A stretch of 64,000 bases of DNA, taken from Quillaja saponaria (lineage: Eukaryota > Streptophyta > Magnoliopsida > Fabales > Quillajaceae). The stretch spans positions 5,218,134 through 5,282,133 of the forward strand of contig CM055618.1 in assembly GCA_029379385.1 (NCBI GenBank), given 5' to 3'. Positions within the stretch are counted from its first letter, which is position 1, and every line of letters begins with the position of its first letter. Made by a program: the position numbers and the translations under genes. Below, in pieces: positions 21,106 to 32,192 of the stretch. The notes beneath the pieces were generated by a model. That model was not told where the DNA came from, ran no database searches, and saw nothing but the letters and a program-made list of their open reading frames with translations.

Positions 21106-23397
21106 GAGAGAGAGTTAGTGTGGACCATATTTTTTTTTTCTTGACTTGACTTTAAGTTTTGTGTTATTCTTTGTTATTATTTTATTTTTTTTCTCTCATT
21201 ACTTTCCCCCAAGATTTTTTCCTTCTTACCTTGCACACTTATAGCTTTCTCCATTTTCTGGCCGAGAACATCCATTCATGTTTGTGTTTGACCTCCTAAA
21301 TTGTAGCCGCTGGTTCCTTTCTTCCAGCCACCTTTCCTCCTTCCTCCTTGTCCTTAGTTGGCGTTGGTTGATCCATGTTTTCAGCTTCTTAAAACTAATG
21401 GCAACATAAAAATAAAAAATAAAAAAATATTGAAGTTGCAAAGCAATTTCAGGCCTCATAGCAGCCGAGTAAAAGCTAATCCTTCCCTTTTATTCGAAGC
21501 CTGAGTTGTGTGAGGTTGTTTTGAGGTATTAGCAGCCAACATTAGGGCTTTGAGTAGTGGCAGTTTGGGCTGTTTTGAGTGCCTTGTTTCTGCTCTTAAG
21601 TGGTTGAAAGCTTGAGGTAATTCCATGCGCTTCAAGCAGCCTTTTAGGTAATGGAATGTTGGGTGAAGATTGGTAGTTGGTTAGAAAAGATGTAGATAAT
21701 AAGACAACTTAGATGGGGATTAAGTGATTTAGATGTAGGAAGATCTAAATATAATTGTATATATATATATGGTAGAAATTATGTGATTTAAGTATTTGGT
21801 TAGCTAAAAGTAATTAATTTAAGTTAAAACTAATAATTGAGAACTTGAGTAATGGATGTTAGAACTATATAAATCATTTTAAATGGTAGTTAAGTGATTA
21901 AATTGTGATTCCTTGAATTTGATTAAAGAAATAAAATGAATAAGTTATGATTCAAATATGGTAATATATACATTAATATATGCTTAGAAATGGAATTTGT
22001 GTAGACATTAGTTGTTAAATAACTAATTAGGAAACTTGAATTTAATTAGGTTAATGTTAAGCTATAGAATTGTGTTGTTAAGTAAATTGACCTAATTAAC
22101 TTTCTTATGAAGTTTTGGTAAATGGTTATGAGGAAGTGTTTATCAAGGAATGTTTTAAGTATGATGATATAGGATTAAGGAATCTTCAAACTAACTTGAA
22201 ATGGATGATTGTGAATAACATGTGGATTTCTAATTTTCAATTCCAGAGCGTGTCGAGGATCTACTGACACCAACAGGCATTAGAAGGAGCGACAAACCCT
22301 GTTCTTGAACTTTGTATTCTTTAGTTGCTAGATTTTTATATGAAATGAATGTGTGTGCATAAAGATATATATGTGTTTAGGAATGGGTAGCATTGTAATA
22401 AAGTGGTTGAACTTTATTTGTTATGTGAATTGAATTATGATTGAGGGACCAATCAAGTTCATTGCTTTTCGAAATAATTTTTTTAAAAGAAAAGTATCCA
22501 GGTGTACTTCAAATGTTTTATTTGATCATTTGATAAATGGTTTTGAATTCTGGAATAACTCAGTCCCAGAGGGATGGATTTTGTGCAGAGATATTATTTG
22601 GTGTACGAGGGCATAAATGCCCGGTGGGAGGATACCTGTGTGCAGAAGTTGAGTTATTCTGGTTGGCCTCTTATTGTTTTCTTTGAATGATTAATTTGCA
22701 GTATTGCATATGTGTGAATACCATGAGTTTTTAATTATACATCTATTGGCTACACATATGAGGGTTATGGTTATGAACTTAAGAATAGTGTAATATAATT
22801 AATGATATGATATGTGTTAAATTTTTGTGATTTGATGCTAGTACCTAAATGGTACATTTTTTTCACTCATTGGATCCTTATGACTCACCTTGCTTGACTT
22901 GTGACTTTTTTTTTTTAGTATCAGGACATCATGCTCGCCACCCAGAGATGCTTGACTTGCCGATTTCTCTATGGCAAGGTATACGTTTGAAGTTACATTC
23001 TTGAAGCTAAGGGACAAAGTTGCAGTCAATATTTTGGCTTTGAGTTCTTACATTTTGTTTTGTATATTAGTATAACTTGATGTATTATTGAATATTTAGA
23101 GCTGAGCTCCTCTATGTTTACTATTGCTATTTGTGATTAGTTGTATATATTAGCTTCTATGTATATACATGTGTGTATTTTCGGGCAAGTTCCTCTGTAT
23201 GGGAAAACTCTATCAAAAGTTTCAATAAAATTTCGTATGTTTTATATATTTATATATAATCTTAAGTTATTATAACCTTCTATTTCAATTGTAATTAGTG
23301 ATAGTCCTTTAAGTGTTTAATAGTGTGAGTCAGGGTTACATGGGTTTTGGATTACCGAATCCTCCGACCAATCATGCCTTCAATTGAGGGTGTGATA
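20871..23397 (+). mobile_element. Tekay-like 3' LTR
   Basis: Starts TGTGATATCC right after the polypurine tract and ends TGTGATA (mutated from TGTGACA). Its 2.53-kb length agrees with the LTR at 32072-34632. Shared landmarks run from about 22430 to 23390: TGATTTG...GAGTTATTC, a 'TTTTTTTTCACTCATTGGATCC'-like block and CCTCCGACCAATCATGCCT at the end. No matching 5' LTR is present upstream, so the element is truncated and no target duplication can be assigned. Confidence 0.8.
21066..21103. repeat. (AT)n microsatellite
   Basis: About 38 bases of uninterrupted AT dinucleotides inside the LTR, near the predicted promoter region. Confidence 0.95.
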
Positions 23398-24241
23398 GGT
23401 ATGGTAAAGGAAGTTTTAAGCCTCAAGTTACACTAAGTACATATATTAATTTAGACTCTCGAAGTGCTTTTTCACAACTCGCCAACTCCTTTATATTTGG
23501 CTCTTTCTTTTCACCACTTTCATATATACTTTCTTTTTTTAATTATTCTTTGCCCAACTCTTATCACACCCCTAAGTCCAAATAAGTTTGGGGTAAAAAA
23601 ATAAATAAAATATCTTAGATAACTAAACAACCCAAGAAAAACAAGCATTAAACATTAAAATGAACAAAACAACTAAAAACCAAACAACCCCAAACTAAAG
23701 ACGAACATTGTCCTCAATGTTAAAGATATTCAAAATTAATAAGGATAGATGTACTCCCTGGCATTTAAGCAAGGTATAAAGAATATAATTCCCCATCCAA
23801 CTTGTATTGAAACGTCCAAGCTTGAAAGGGATTAAAAGGGCAAAACGAGACTGCTGGGTGCAAGGGGGCTGTGGTGTTAACTTTAGAGCACCTAGGTGCC
23901 CTAGCCTCTGACTTAGGTCATTGGATGGTGCCGTGGCACCAAAAAGCTGAAGCCGTGCCACCAGCCTCTTTGCCTAGTTATGAATTCTAGTATTGCAGCA
24001 CTGATTTCATGGCACCAAGATGCCCGACGTACTGTTTTTCACCCCCATAAGCCATGTCGATTGTAATTTGATTCTTGACCAATGTACCTACAACAAAAAC
24101 ATGAAAACTTGAATAAAAATTCCTCAAAACAAATAAAAAAATAAGGATGCAAAGTTAAAGAGCTTAGGTTGCTTCCTAAGTAGTGCTTATTTTATAAGTC
24201 GTCAGATTGACTTTTGCATGCTTAACCCTTTTTTGTCTTAG
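23398..24241 (-). mobile_element. Non-coding Athila-like sequence, minus strand
   Basis: Read on the minus strand this lies downstream of the gag/protease pseudogene at 24242-25440. It contains a segment like GGTTGCTTCCTAAGTAGTG reversed (about 24160), clusters of GCCGTGGCACC words (23870-24030) and a TTACCCCAAACTTATTTGG segment (about 23575-23605), all usual in the non-coding part of Athila/Tat derivatives. No reverse transcriptase follows the protease, so the parent was a non-autonomous or heavily deleted element. The open frame at 23695-23961 has no recognisable product. Confidence 0.5.
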
Positions 24242-25440
24242 CAATGGAGGCTTTAGGAAGGTGGCTTTCCTTAAATTTCATAAACCTCTTCCTATTCCTA
24301 TTGTACTTTAGCCTTAAGCTTGCATCAGCAAAGACATGATCTCCATTAGGAATTTCTTTTAAGAGCATTGGTCTCCTAGATATTCTATCCCACCACTTGA
24401 CAACTTCCCTCTTGATTGAGCTTTAGTATTCAAGGGTGGTGGCCTAACAATTGAATATTGCTTTAAAGGTAAGGATATGTTAAAAGGAATAATCAATTCT
24501 TGAACTACTTCATTTATTGCTTCATGCACAACTTCAATTGCATACCACTCATTGGCTTTGAAAGGAAACATCATAGCCTTAAAAACATTAAACCTTACTT
24601 CTTGATCTTGATCTCTCATAGTAAGTTCTCCTTTTAACACATCTATGAGAGTTCTACCAGTGGCTAAGAACGGTCACCACAAAATAATAAGGATTTTTTT
24701 GTCTTCCTCCATGTCAAGAATGAGAAAGTCATCCGGGAATGTTAACTTATCTACTTTGACTAAGACATCTTCAATGATTCCCCTTGGATAAGTTTGTGAT
24801 CTATCCACAAGTTGCAACATCATTTTGGTTGGCTTAATCTTCCCCTTTTTAAGTCCAAGCTTTTGAAATATTGAAAATGGCATTAAGTTAATGCTTGCTT
24901 CAAAATCACATAAAGCTTTACCATTAAAGGACTTGCAAATGGAAATTGGTATGTTGAAACTACTCAAATCTTTGAGCTTTGGTGGTAGTTTCTTTTGGAG
25001 GATGGCACTACACTCTTCGATCAAGGAAACCATTTTGTGGTCCTCTATTTTTTGCTTCTTGGACAAGATGTCCTTCATAAACATGACATATGTAGGAATT
25101 TGTTCAAGAGATGTAATAAAAGGAATGTTGATGTGAAGCTTCTTGAATACCTCTAAAAATTTCTTAAATTTTTTATTAAGTTTCAGCTATTGGAAGCGTT
25201 GAGGAAAAGGTAGAGATTGGTATGTAGGAGTGTTTTCTTTAGGAGCTTAAGCCTCCTCTTTACTACTCATAATTACATCCTCATCTTGGTTATATGGAAT
25301 TTCAGCTTGCTTAGGAGGTTCTTCTACACTTTTACCATTCCTAAGAGTAATGACTTTGCAATGCTCCATGCTGTGATTCCCTTCTCTTGGATTTGGTTCG
25401 GTCATGGGCAATAATCCAATCTTTATGTTTTAAGTATTTT
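24242..25440 (-). pseudogene. Athila-like gag C-terminus and protease
   Basis: From right to left on the minus strand it decodes to CKVITLRNGK (about 25365), a PFPQR-like segment, KLHINIPFITSLEQIPTY and MFMKDILSKKQKIE (25084-25040). Next come KKLPPKLKDLSSFNIP and the protease core CDFEASINLMPFSIFQKLGL, with PRGIIEDVLVKVDKLTFP after it, then DMEEDKKILIILW and a frameshift into MLKGELTMRDQDQEVRFNVF. The active-site block in intact relatives is C-D-L-G-A-S, so here Gly is Glu (D-F-E-A-S). This fits the Athila gag-protease junction. It is followed by non-coding DNA rather than by reverse transcriptase. Confidence 0.75.
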
Positions 25441-26005
25441 AGCCTCTAGTTTGACCTCCAATGAGACTCCTTTTTGTATTATACTTTCAAAACCCAATGA
25501 CAAAGATAACACAAGTTAGAACTTCTGTAAGACACCTAAATCCTAATCCTAAAACAATTAGGAATCAACATCCTAATATAATATAGACACAACTAGGAAT
25601 TCAACTAAAACTAAGCAAAAACCTAATAAAACTCTATAACATAGCTAAAATAATACGAGTAGAAGGATGTAAAATAACTCTATTTCCAAGAGTTATCACC
25701 TCATATTACAAGCTTTATTTAATACCTATGATTTTTGACTAAATGTTAGCCTCTATTTGTTGAGAGAGGAAGGAAAAAATTAATTTATAGGGGTTTAATT
25801 TTAGTCTCTAGGTTATTCTGATAGAAATTTTTTTAGATTTGTTGAAACTTGATAAAAAGACCTTACACACACATATGAAATCTGTATGAACAAGTTACAC
25901 TTGTATTTTATCTTAAGTCAAGTCCTTAATATAAACTTTAAGGATTTAGAAGAGTAATTAATTCCTTATCGATAGGTCTAACTGTTGTTCAATTTTTTTT
26001 TGTTT
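25441..26005. other. Unannotated stretch
   Basis: AT-rich sequence between the minus-strand gag fragment and the next LTR. A piece around 25660-25705 (AAAATAACTCTATTTCC...AGTTATCA) resembles the reverse complement of the Athila-type LTR start at 14097-14130, so a minus-strand LTR edge may end here. The match is short. Confidence 0.35.
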
Positions 26006-27143
26006 AGGCTGTGGCGCCTAATTCATAAAATTTCAAGTGCCAAGTTAGAGAGGACAGAGCAGCAATGTTGTGAAGATAAAGGCCGTGGCACCATTATTTG
26101 AGGACAACTTTGTTAGAAGACAGAGGTGTTGGCACCACAGCCCCATGTATAAGGAAGCTGCGAAATGATGAAGTAAAGTTCTATAAGGACAAGTTAGAGG
26201 CTGTGGCACTGTAACGCCAAGGAAGTAAGCATCACAGTGCCTGCCTGTGTTTACCAAGGATTCTTAGTTTTATTAAAATAGGAGGAAAAGGCCTATATAA
26301 AGAAGTGAAGAATAGGGTTTAAATACATAAGAGCAAGTGAATAAGAGATAGCAAGGAGCTTGTGAAGACCCAGAGCCATGACAACTCTAGTCTTCTACCT
26401 TTTTTCTTCTTATTTTCTTAGTTTCTTGTAATGACTTTTGCAATTATGTTTTTTTTTTCCATAACTAGTTTTGGAGTAGTTTTGTTCTAGAGTTGCAATT
26501 GAACTCACATGTAGCCCATGTGGCCCTTGCCTTATTTAATGCATACTTAGTTCCCAATTGTTTATGTTTGTCTTTTGCTTGATCATCAGTTAGATTGATT
26601 AGCAACCCTGAATTTAGCTTGAAAGAGTGAATTTTAGGGTTAGCCTTAGACAACATAGCCTATGATTCGATTACTCTTTTAATTGGATAATCTGATTTGT
26701 CAAAGAGATAGGAATATACTCTTTAACAGTAGGTAACCAGATTAGAATGACTCTTAATGAAATTGTCTTAGTGTAATTCATATATGAATATTATGAATTA
26801 AGCTAAGGGAAATATAAAATTATAGGACATAGGAATATGCTTGTAATTATTTAAGAATTATACGTCTATAATTGAAGCTATTGCATGATTTGAATAAAAG
26901 TAAAGAAAACATAGGTGAAGTTTAAGGGATATTGCAAACCTAGGTCTTAGTTAATTAAGTTTACATAAATTTCTTGCTTAGTTTAGAATACCCATCATCT
27001 AAAATCCAATGGTTCAATCAAAACTAAATTGCATAAGTGCTAGTACTTATCATTAGAGTATTTTAATTCTCTGTGGGAACAATATCTACTTAATCCTTAT
27101 ACTACTTGCAAACGAAACATGCTCTTGCAATATGAAATTCAGC
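26006..27143 (+). mobile_element. Athila-type LTR, plus strand, 5'-truncated
   Basis: Matches 14480-15583 along its whole length: AATTCATAAAATTTCAAGTG near 26015, the GGCCTATATAAAGAAGTGAA promoter-like block near 26290, GTAATGACTTTTGCAATTATG, the ATAGGAATATGCTTGTAATT block and an end near CTTGCAATATGAAATTC. The first ~400 bases of the LTR are missing, and no Athila primer-binding site follows the end. It is a solo LTR or a 3' LTR. Confidence 0.7.
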
Positions 27144-27529
27144 TAGTAACTAAATTTCCACCAAAGTAATTATGTGTACTATTTCTTCCTTTAGCACTAG
27201 TAAGTAATGATCTAGCAGAACTTCTCTATTCATAATACATCGATTCTTTAAAACTTCTTATTGTATTCTTTATACTACCATCTTGTTTTAATTTTATTTT
27301 TTTTAAATAAGAATAAGCCTGGCAAGAACATTACCCTGGAATCTTGCTTGTTATTTTTGCAGGAGCTCATTCAAATAAGGCCTCTGAATATTCCTTTATT
27401 TCAAAAGCCTCTGATACCACTATTAATAACTTATTTTCAAAAGCTCAAGAATTTAGTTATGGTTGCCAAGTCACAAAGAAAGAGAGATACATAGAAAGTT
27501 CATCAATTACAAAATTTAATTGGTTTTAT
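27144..27529. other. Unannotated stretch left of the TRIM-like element
   Basis: AT-rich, with short open frames (27261-27494 and 27344-27598) that lack any recognisable motif. A TTTTTGCAG at about 27355 could be an acceptor site, but nothing upstream supports an exon. Confidence 0.3.
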
Positions 27530-27534
27530 TCTTC

Positions 27535-28564
27535 TATGTTAATAGATATGGATAAAATAAGAGTTTACATGATTTGTATTATTTCAATCCTATCCTAAAA
27601 TCATAATTATCATGTTTACTCAATATTTGTAATTATCTCACAAATGATAACCATCTTATAATGTCTATAAGTAAAAGGCACCAATATTGTATCAAGCGAA
27701 GTGAGTTAAGTGATTATAATCCATAAAATAATATTGCCACTCCTCCTGTAGACTACCTTATTGCTAAACCGCATACGTCATTGTGTTTTTCTTTTATTCA
27801 TTTTATTATTTTATATGTAAAATATAATATGGTATTAGAGCATTTAAGCTCCAACGAGCAACTATCTTGGTGATCAGGCCAAGCTATAGGTTTTATCTAT
27901 CATATCTCATCCAAAAATTAGATGTTTTATTTTCCATGAGAAATTTTACCACAAAGGGTTCTCTCAAGGTGCCTAGTTATATAGTAAGAACCGCATGCGA
28001 TTATCTTTGGAGATCTAGTTTTTTTTTTTTACATGTTCGAGTATATCATGTTGTCGTAATTAGACATAAAAGGTTGTGCTGTAAGACGGTTCAATTTTAT
28101 AGTTGCATCAAAAGATGATTTTTCATGGCAACATTGTTGTTTGTTATTTTAGTTCAAGAGAAGACAAAAAAAACCAAAATGAAAAGGAGCACTCATCATC
28201 TTATTGTTCAAGATGAATATTCTTCACAAAACATTCATGTTATAAGGGTGTGTTAAGGGATATGGATAAAACAAGAATTACATGATTTGTATTATTTCAA
28301 TCGTAACCTATAAGCTTGATTATAATATTTATTCAATGTTTGTAATTATCTCATAACTGATAATCATCTTATAGTGCCTATTAATAATAGGCATCCATGT
28401 TATTTCAAGTAAAGGTGAGTGGAGTTGGGTTTGTGACATGAGTGGTTGTAATCTATAGAATAATATTGGCTCCATTCCCGTGAATTAGGCCTTATGGCTG
28501 AACTGCATACATTTTTATGTCTCTCTCTAATTCTTTTCATTATTTTGTATTTTAAAATCTAATA
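27535..28564 (+). mobile_element. TRIM-like miniature LTR retrotransposon with target duplication
   Basis: Two direct repeats of 295 bp (27535-27829) and 316 bp (28249-28564) flank a 419-bp internal segment. Both repeats begin T(A/G)TGTTAA followed by ATATGGATAAAA and end in CTAATA/ATAATA. The internal segment begins with TGGTATTAGAG, a near match to the initiator tRNA-Met primer site, and ends in AAGGG just before the second repeat. The 5-base duplication TCTTC flanks the whole (27530-27534 and 28565-28569). There is no gag or pol; the 83-codon frame at 27867-28118 has no motif. A total of 1030 bp makes it a large TRIM, dependent on enzymes from another element. The two LTRs differ at many sites, so it is old. 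Confidence 0.85.
27830..27842 (+). other. Primer-binding site of the TRIM-like element
   Basis: TGGTATTAGAGC follows the first LTR directly. It matches the TGGTATCAGAGC primer site (initiator tRNA-Met) with one C-to-T change. Confidence 0.8.
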
Positions 28565-28569
28565 TCTTC

Positions 28570-29309
28570 AAACCCTCATTCCCGTTACAACTACCTAACA
28601 ACTACAAGAACAAAATAACTTATTCTTCCATGTTAACCTAACGGTTAGCTCTTGATGGAACATTGTGTTGTGCTTACTTTTCAGTCAATTTCAAGTTTTG
28701 GTTGGGTTGGAGGCCCATTTCTTGGATCCGATTCATACTGTATATAACCACATTAAGCTTGAGCAAGAAAGAAGGGGATACCAAAGTTGAAGAACAAGGC
28801 CATGGTTGCTGAAGATGCCAAGGACTAGAGTGCACACTAAATATTGAATCAAAATGTACATTAACTTTTAATGCATTTCATCCAACAATGAAGAAACCAG
28901 CTTACTAAAAGATGAAAACAAAATGCAAAACAATCGATTCAATTTGGCTTAACCAATATTTTAGTTCTCAAGACTATCTTAGTTTTCAATTTAGTTTTGC
29001 AAGAATGTTTTCAATCAATTTTATCTTCTAAGAATTCATAATTTTTTAATAAACTTGCATTCTCTCATTCTCATATTATGCATAAATAAAGTAATTCTAC
29101 ATAATTTAACGATAAAATGACTAAAGGAGATTTGCAAGACTTAAAAACAACATAAGCACATCATTATCTTTATATCTAGTATGGTTATTTCATTAATTCA
29201 TAATATGCAAATGAAAAATAAAACTGGATTGAGAAATTTTGAATCTTAAAGGACAAAATTGACTGAAAAAAATTGTTGAAAAGCCAAATTAAAAAGTAAT
29301 TCAATCCTG
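28570..29309. other. Unannotated stretch
   Basis: AT-rich sequence with no supported gene on either strand. Confidence 0.3.
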
Positions 29310-29435
29310 AATTACCAAAACAATAGATAAATCTTTTAGTTTTTACATATCTTTTACTTTTTCTTTGTCTTCAATTACCAAAACAATAGATAAATCTTTT
29401 AGTTTTTACATATCTTTTACTTTTTCTTTGTCTTC
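29310..29435. repeat. Exact 63-bp tandem duplication
   Basis: Positions 29310-29372 and 29373-29435 are identical, each starting AATTACCAAAAC and ending TTTGTCTTC. No difference could be found between the copies, so the event is recent compared with the decayed DNA around it, or it is an assembly artefact. Confidence 0.9.
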
Positions 29436-29820
29436 ATGTTCTTACAAAGAAATAATAACAAATAAATCTTTGTCTATACTATAATAAAAATAGAATGGTT
29501 GTTAATTTTTATTTTTTTAACAATATACAAAATGAAAAAAGAGAAAAGAGAAAAAGAAACTGCCCACTACATTGAGGGCATGCATAAATTAGTGCACAAA
29601 TTATATAACTCATTATTATTAAAATATATTATTTAATTAATTTTTAAGAAGAAAAAGATATTTTTACACCTAAACTGACTTATGCAATCAACATATCAAA
29701 CACATATTTGACATGGGCCAGCTTGCTTTTGCATTTGAAAATCAATTTTTTGGATAATTGATTTTGCTAGTAGAGATTATGAAAGAATTGATTTTAGTAT
29801 AATATGTTTTGTGTTTGGTT
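29436..29820. other. Unannotated stretch
   Basis: AT-rich, with no gene or repeat that could be supported. Confidence 0.3.
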
Positions 29821-30278
29821 AGGCTTGTTTTGGTAATGTTGTGGTTTTTTGAGAGGTATTGTGCTCTCATGACTTTTTTAGAATTGCTTTTAAAAAGTTA
29901 TAGTAATAATGTTTAGTAAAATAATATAAAAATTGCTCTCAATAAATAGAAGCCACAAATTAATGTTTGGTAATTCATTGTAAAGCTACTCCAAAGATTT
30001 AAATTGACTATAATAGATATTGATAATAAAAGGAAAGATAATTAACCTATTACATTAATTAATAAAATGATAAATATGAATTTTCATTAAAAGTCGAGGT
30101 TATATTAGTTTTTCAAACTTTTGAAAGCATAAGCCAACTTTTAAAAATACCCCTTGAGGTGCTTTTAAAAGCCTAGAGCAGAAGCACTTGACATTTTTTT
30201 TAACAAACATAAAAAAATTGACATATGTTTTTCATAAGCATAAGCATCCTCCAAAAGAGTATTACTAAACTAAGTCTT
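29821..30278. mobile_element. Probable hAT-like MITE
   Basis: The left end AGGCTTGTTTTGGTAATG and the right end ATTACTAAACTAAGTCTTAA are imperfect inverted repeats (about 16 of 20 positions). They resemble the ends of plant hAT-type MITEs. The interior is AT-rich and non-coding. No clear 8-base target duplication was found. Confidence 0.4.
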
Positions 30279-30828
30279 AATTATTAAAAAAAAAAAAAAA
30301 ATGTGATTTTGAATCATAAGAATATTTTTTTTAAAAATGATAGGGTATTTTTGTCAAAAAATAATATAAAAAATGTGTCTTGTATTTTTCTGTAAGTGTA
30401 TTTTGGAATAGCTACACATGAGAAGCTTTTAAAAATTAGGACTAAAACTGTGTTGGGCATATGGCAAAAAATGATTTTTAATTTTAATCAAACATGCTAT
30501 TATATAATCTAAAAGTAATTTTAAAGCTCCAAAAGCCAAATATATATTCCAAACACAAAATCAAATTGGAAAATATACTCAATTTGCATATCAAGCATAC
30601 ATAACACTTATGTCAATCTGATTTTTACAATCTAACTTATGCAATGAGATTTATAGGGCTATACCAAAAAGGCCCTTATATTTGTAATACTAATATAGAA
30701 ATCGTTGTAATTCTTATTGGTTTATTTGCCTATAACCATAACATCATAACACATGATGTATATAATGTAAATCATAGACAGCCTAAAGCCAGCTTCACAT
30801 TATAACCAATCAAACACTTGTAACACTT

Positions 30829-30834
30829 TTTATT
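30829..30834 (-). promoter_or_regulatory. Polyadenylation signal for the GASA gene
   Basis: AATAAA on the minus strand, about 45 bases downstream of the stop codon of the GASA gene. Position and sequence fit; use is inferred. Confidence 0.45.
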
Positions 30835-30878
30835 ACAAAATTGTTTGCAATATTTTGCTACTCAAATGAATAATTAAT

Positions 30879-31380
30879 TTATGGGCATTTGGATCCTCCT
30901 TTCTTATTCTTCCAATTGTTGTAGCATGGACATTCTTCCTTATGACCAAAAGTACCTGAAGGAACACATAAACATTTTTTGCAACACATGAAGCAGAATC
31001 TTAAGCATTGCTTTCGACGATAAGTCACTGAACAACGATTTTCACATGCCTTTGGACAATCTGCGTATAGAATATTCCAAATTCATATAGAAAATTAAGG
31101 ATGACCTAGCATTCATAATAAACTTAATGGAGAAATTAATTGTTTTTGTACCTTGTGTACGAAGTGATCCCTCTTTACCAGCCTGTGGTTATTTTTAAAG
31201 GTGAATAGTCATTAAACATGAAAGAAAGATTATTTAAAAAAAAAAGAAAGTAAGATTGGAGAATCAAGGTAAGAATTATGGGATAAAAAGACTTACATAT
31301 GCAACATCAATGGCAAAAGCGCACACAAAGAGGATGAGAAAGAAGGTAGAGGCTTGAAGAATTACATTAGTTCTACCCAT
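30879..31380 (-). CDS. GASA: GASA/Snakin-type gibberellin-regulated cysteine-rich peptide, three exons
   Basis: Exons on the minus strand are 31380-31297, 31182-31152 and 31060-30879, giving 98 residues. Introns are GT-AG (donors GTAAGT and GTAC; acceptors CACAG and GCAG) and the phases join cleanly. Residues 1-28 begin MGRTNVILQ and run into a hydrophobic segment (FFLILFVCAFAI), a likely secretion signal. A short linker AGKEGSLRTQ precedes the C-terminal 60-residue GASA domain. All twelve cysteines are present with canonical spacing (X3, X3, X8, X3, X2, 0, X2, X1, X11, X1, X12), including CVPSGTFG and CPCYNNW and ending KCP. The CYNNW motif resembles the GAST1/Snakin-2 branch. Family members are secreted peptides involved in hormone-responsive growth or defence; the role here is unknown. 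It looks intact, and TATA and polyadenylation motifs are in place. Confidence 0.93.
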
Positions 31381-31427
31381 GTTCAACTCTTTTTACTCTC
31401 TTTGGATGATTACTCTGCTTGAAACTA

Positions 31428-31434
31428 TTATATA
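31428..31434 (-). promoter_or_regulatory. TATA box of the GASA gene
   Basis: TATATAA on the minus strand, about 50 bases upstream of the start codon, in an otherwise unremarkable promoter. The short distance would give a 5' leader of roughly 20 bases. Confidence 0.5.
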
Positions 31435-32071
31435 TACTTGAAAAAAGTAATGTACCAAAAATTTATTTATATATTCTTTTGAAGATGACAAAGAGACCAT
31501 AAATATTTCATACTCTATGGACACCAAATACACATAAATGCCAAAGTCTCTTAAAAGGATTTTTCTAACGAGTATCCTAAAAGAATTTGTTAAGATTCTA
31601 TAAATAGAAATTTTTTAGCATTTACTACGGTAGTTGATCATTATTTAAGTACTATTTAATGCATAAATTACTACTTTTGAAAAGTTCTATTTTTAAAAAT
31701 CATATTTATTGTAATTTAACAAGTGCCTAAGAGTTAAAAAATTAGGTTCACAATTACATCTGTTAGAAATAAAAGTGGTATCAATAAGTCTCATATAATG
31801 CACTTAATATCATTATTAAAATTTTAAAATTAAATATATTTAAAAATAATAATGATGTATTAATTACATCATATAAAAATTATTATTGGCAATAAATGTT
31901 AATATATATCTTAGATACTATTCTAAAAGTGAGAAAACCTCAATGGCCTCCTACTTAGAATAAGTATACATTAAATCATTTTAATTAACTAAAAATATAT
32001 AATTTAGTTTCTTTATCTTAATAACCACTCATTTTTCTACCCACTCACATAAAGTATATAATTGTTTGGCA
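31435..32071. other. Intergenic DNA upstream of the GASA gene
   Basis: AT-rich sequence between the gene's promoter and the LTR starting at 32072. No further gene or known repeat seen. It presumably contains the gene's regulatory sequence, so the LTR sits about 700 bases from the start codon. Confidence 0.4.
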
Positions 32072-32155
32072 TGTTAACGTACATTTTAGAATGTTTGTAT
32101 GAAACTCGTCATGATTAGGTGAATAAAATTTTACACAAAGTAAAATTAAAGTAAA

Positions 32156-32192
<37 letters not shown>

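Noticed and set aside
27261..27598. Possible host exon after an acceptor-like TTTTTGCAG
   Set aside because: No donor-side exon, motif or coding bias could be shown, and the frame runs into the TRIM-like LTR.
27867..28118. 83-codon frame inside the TRIM-like element
   Set aside because: No recognisable motif; it occupies the middle of the non-coding internal region of a miniature element.
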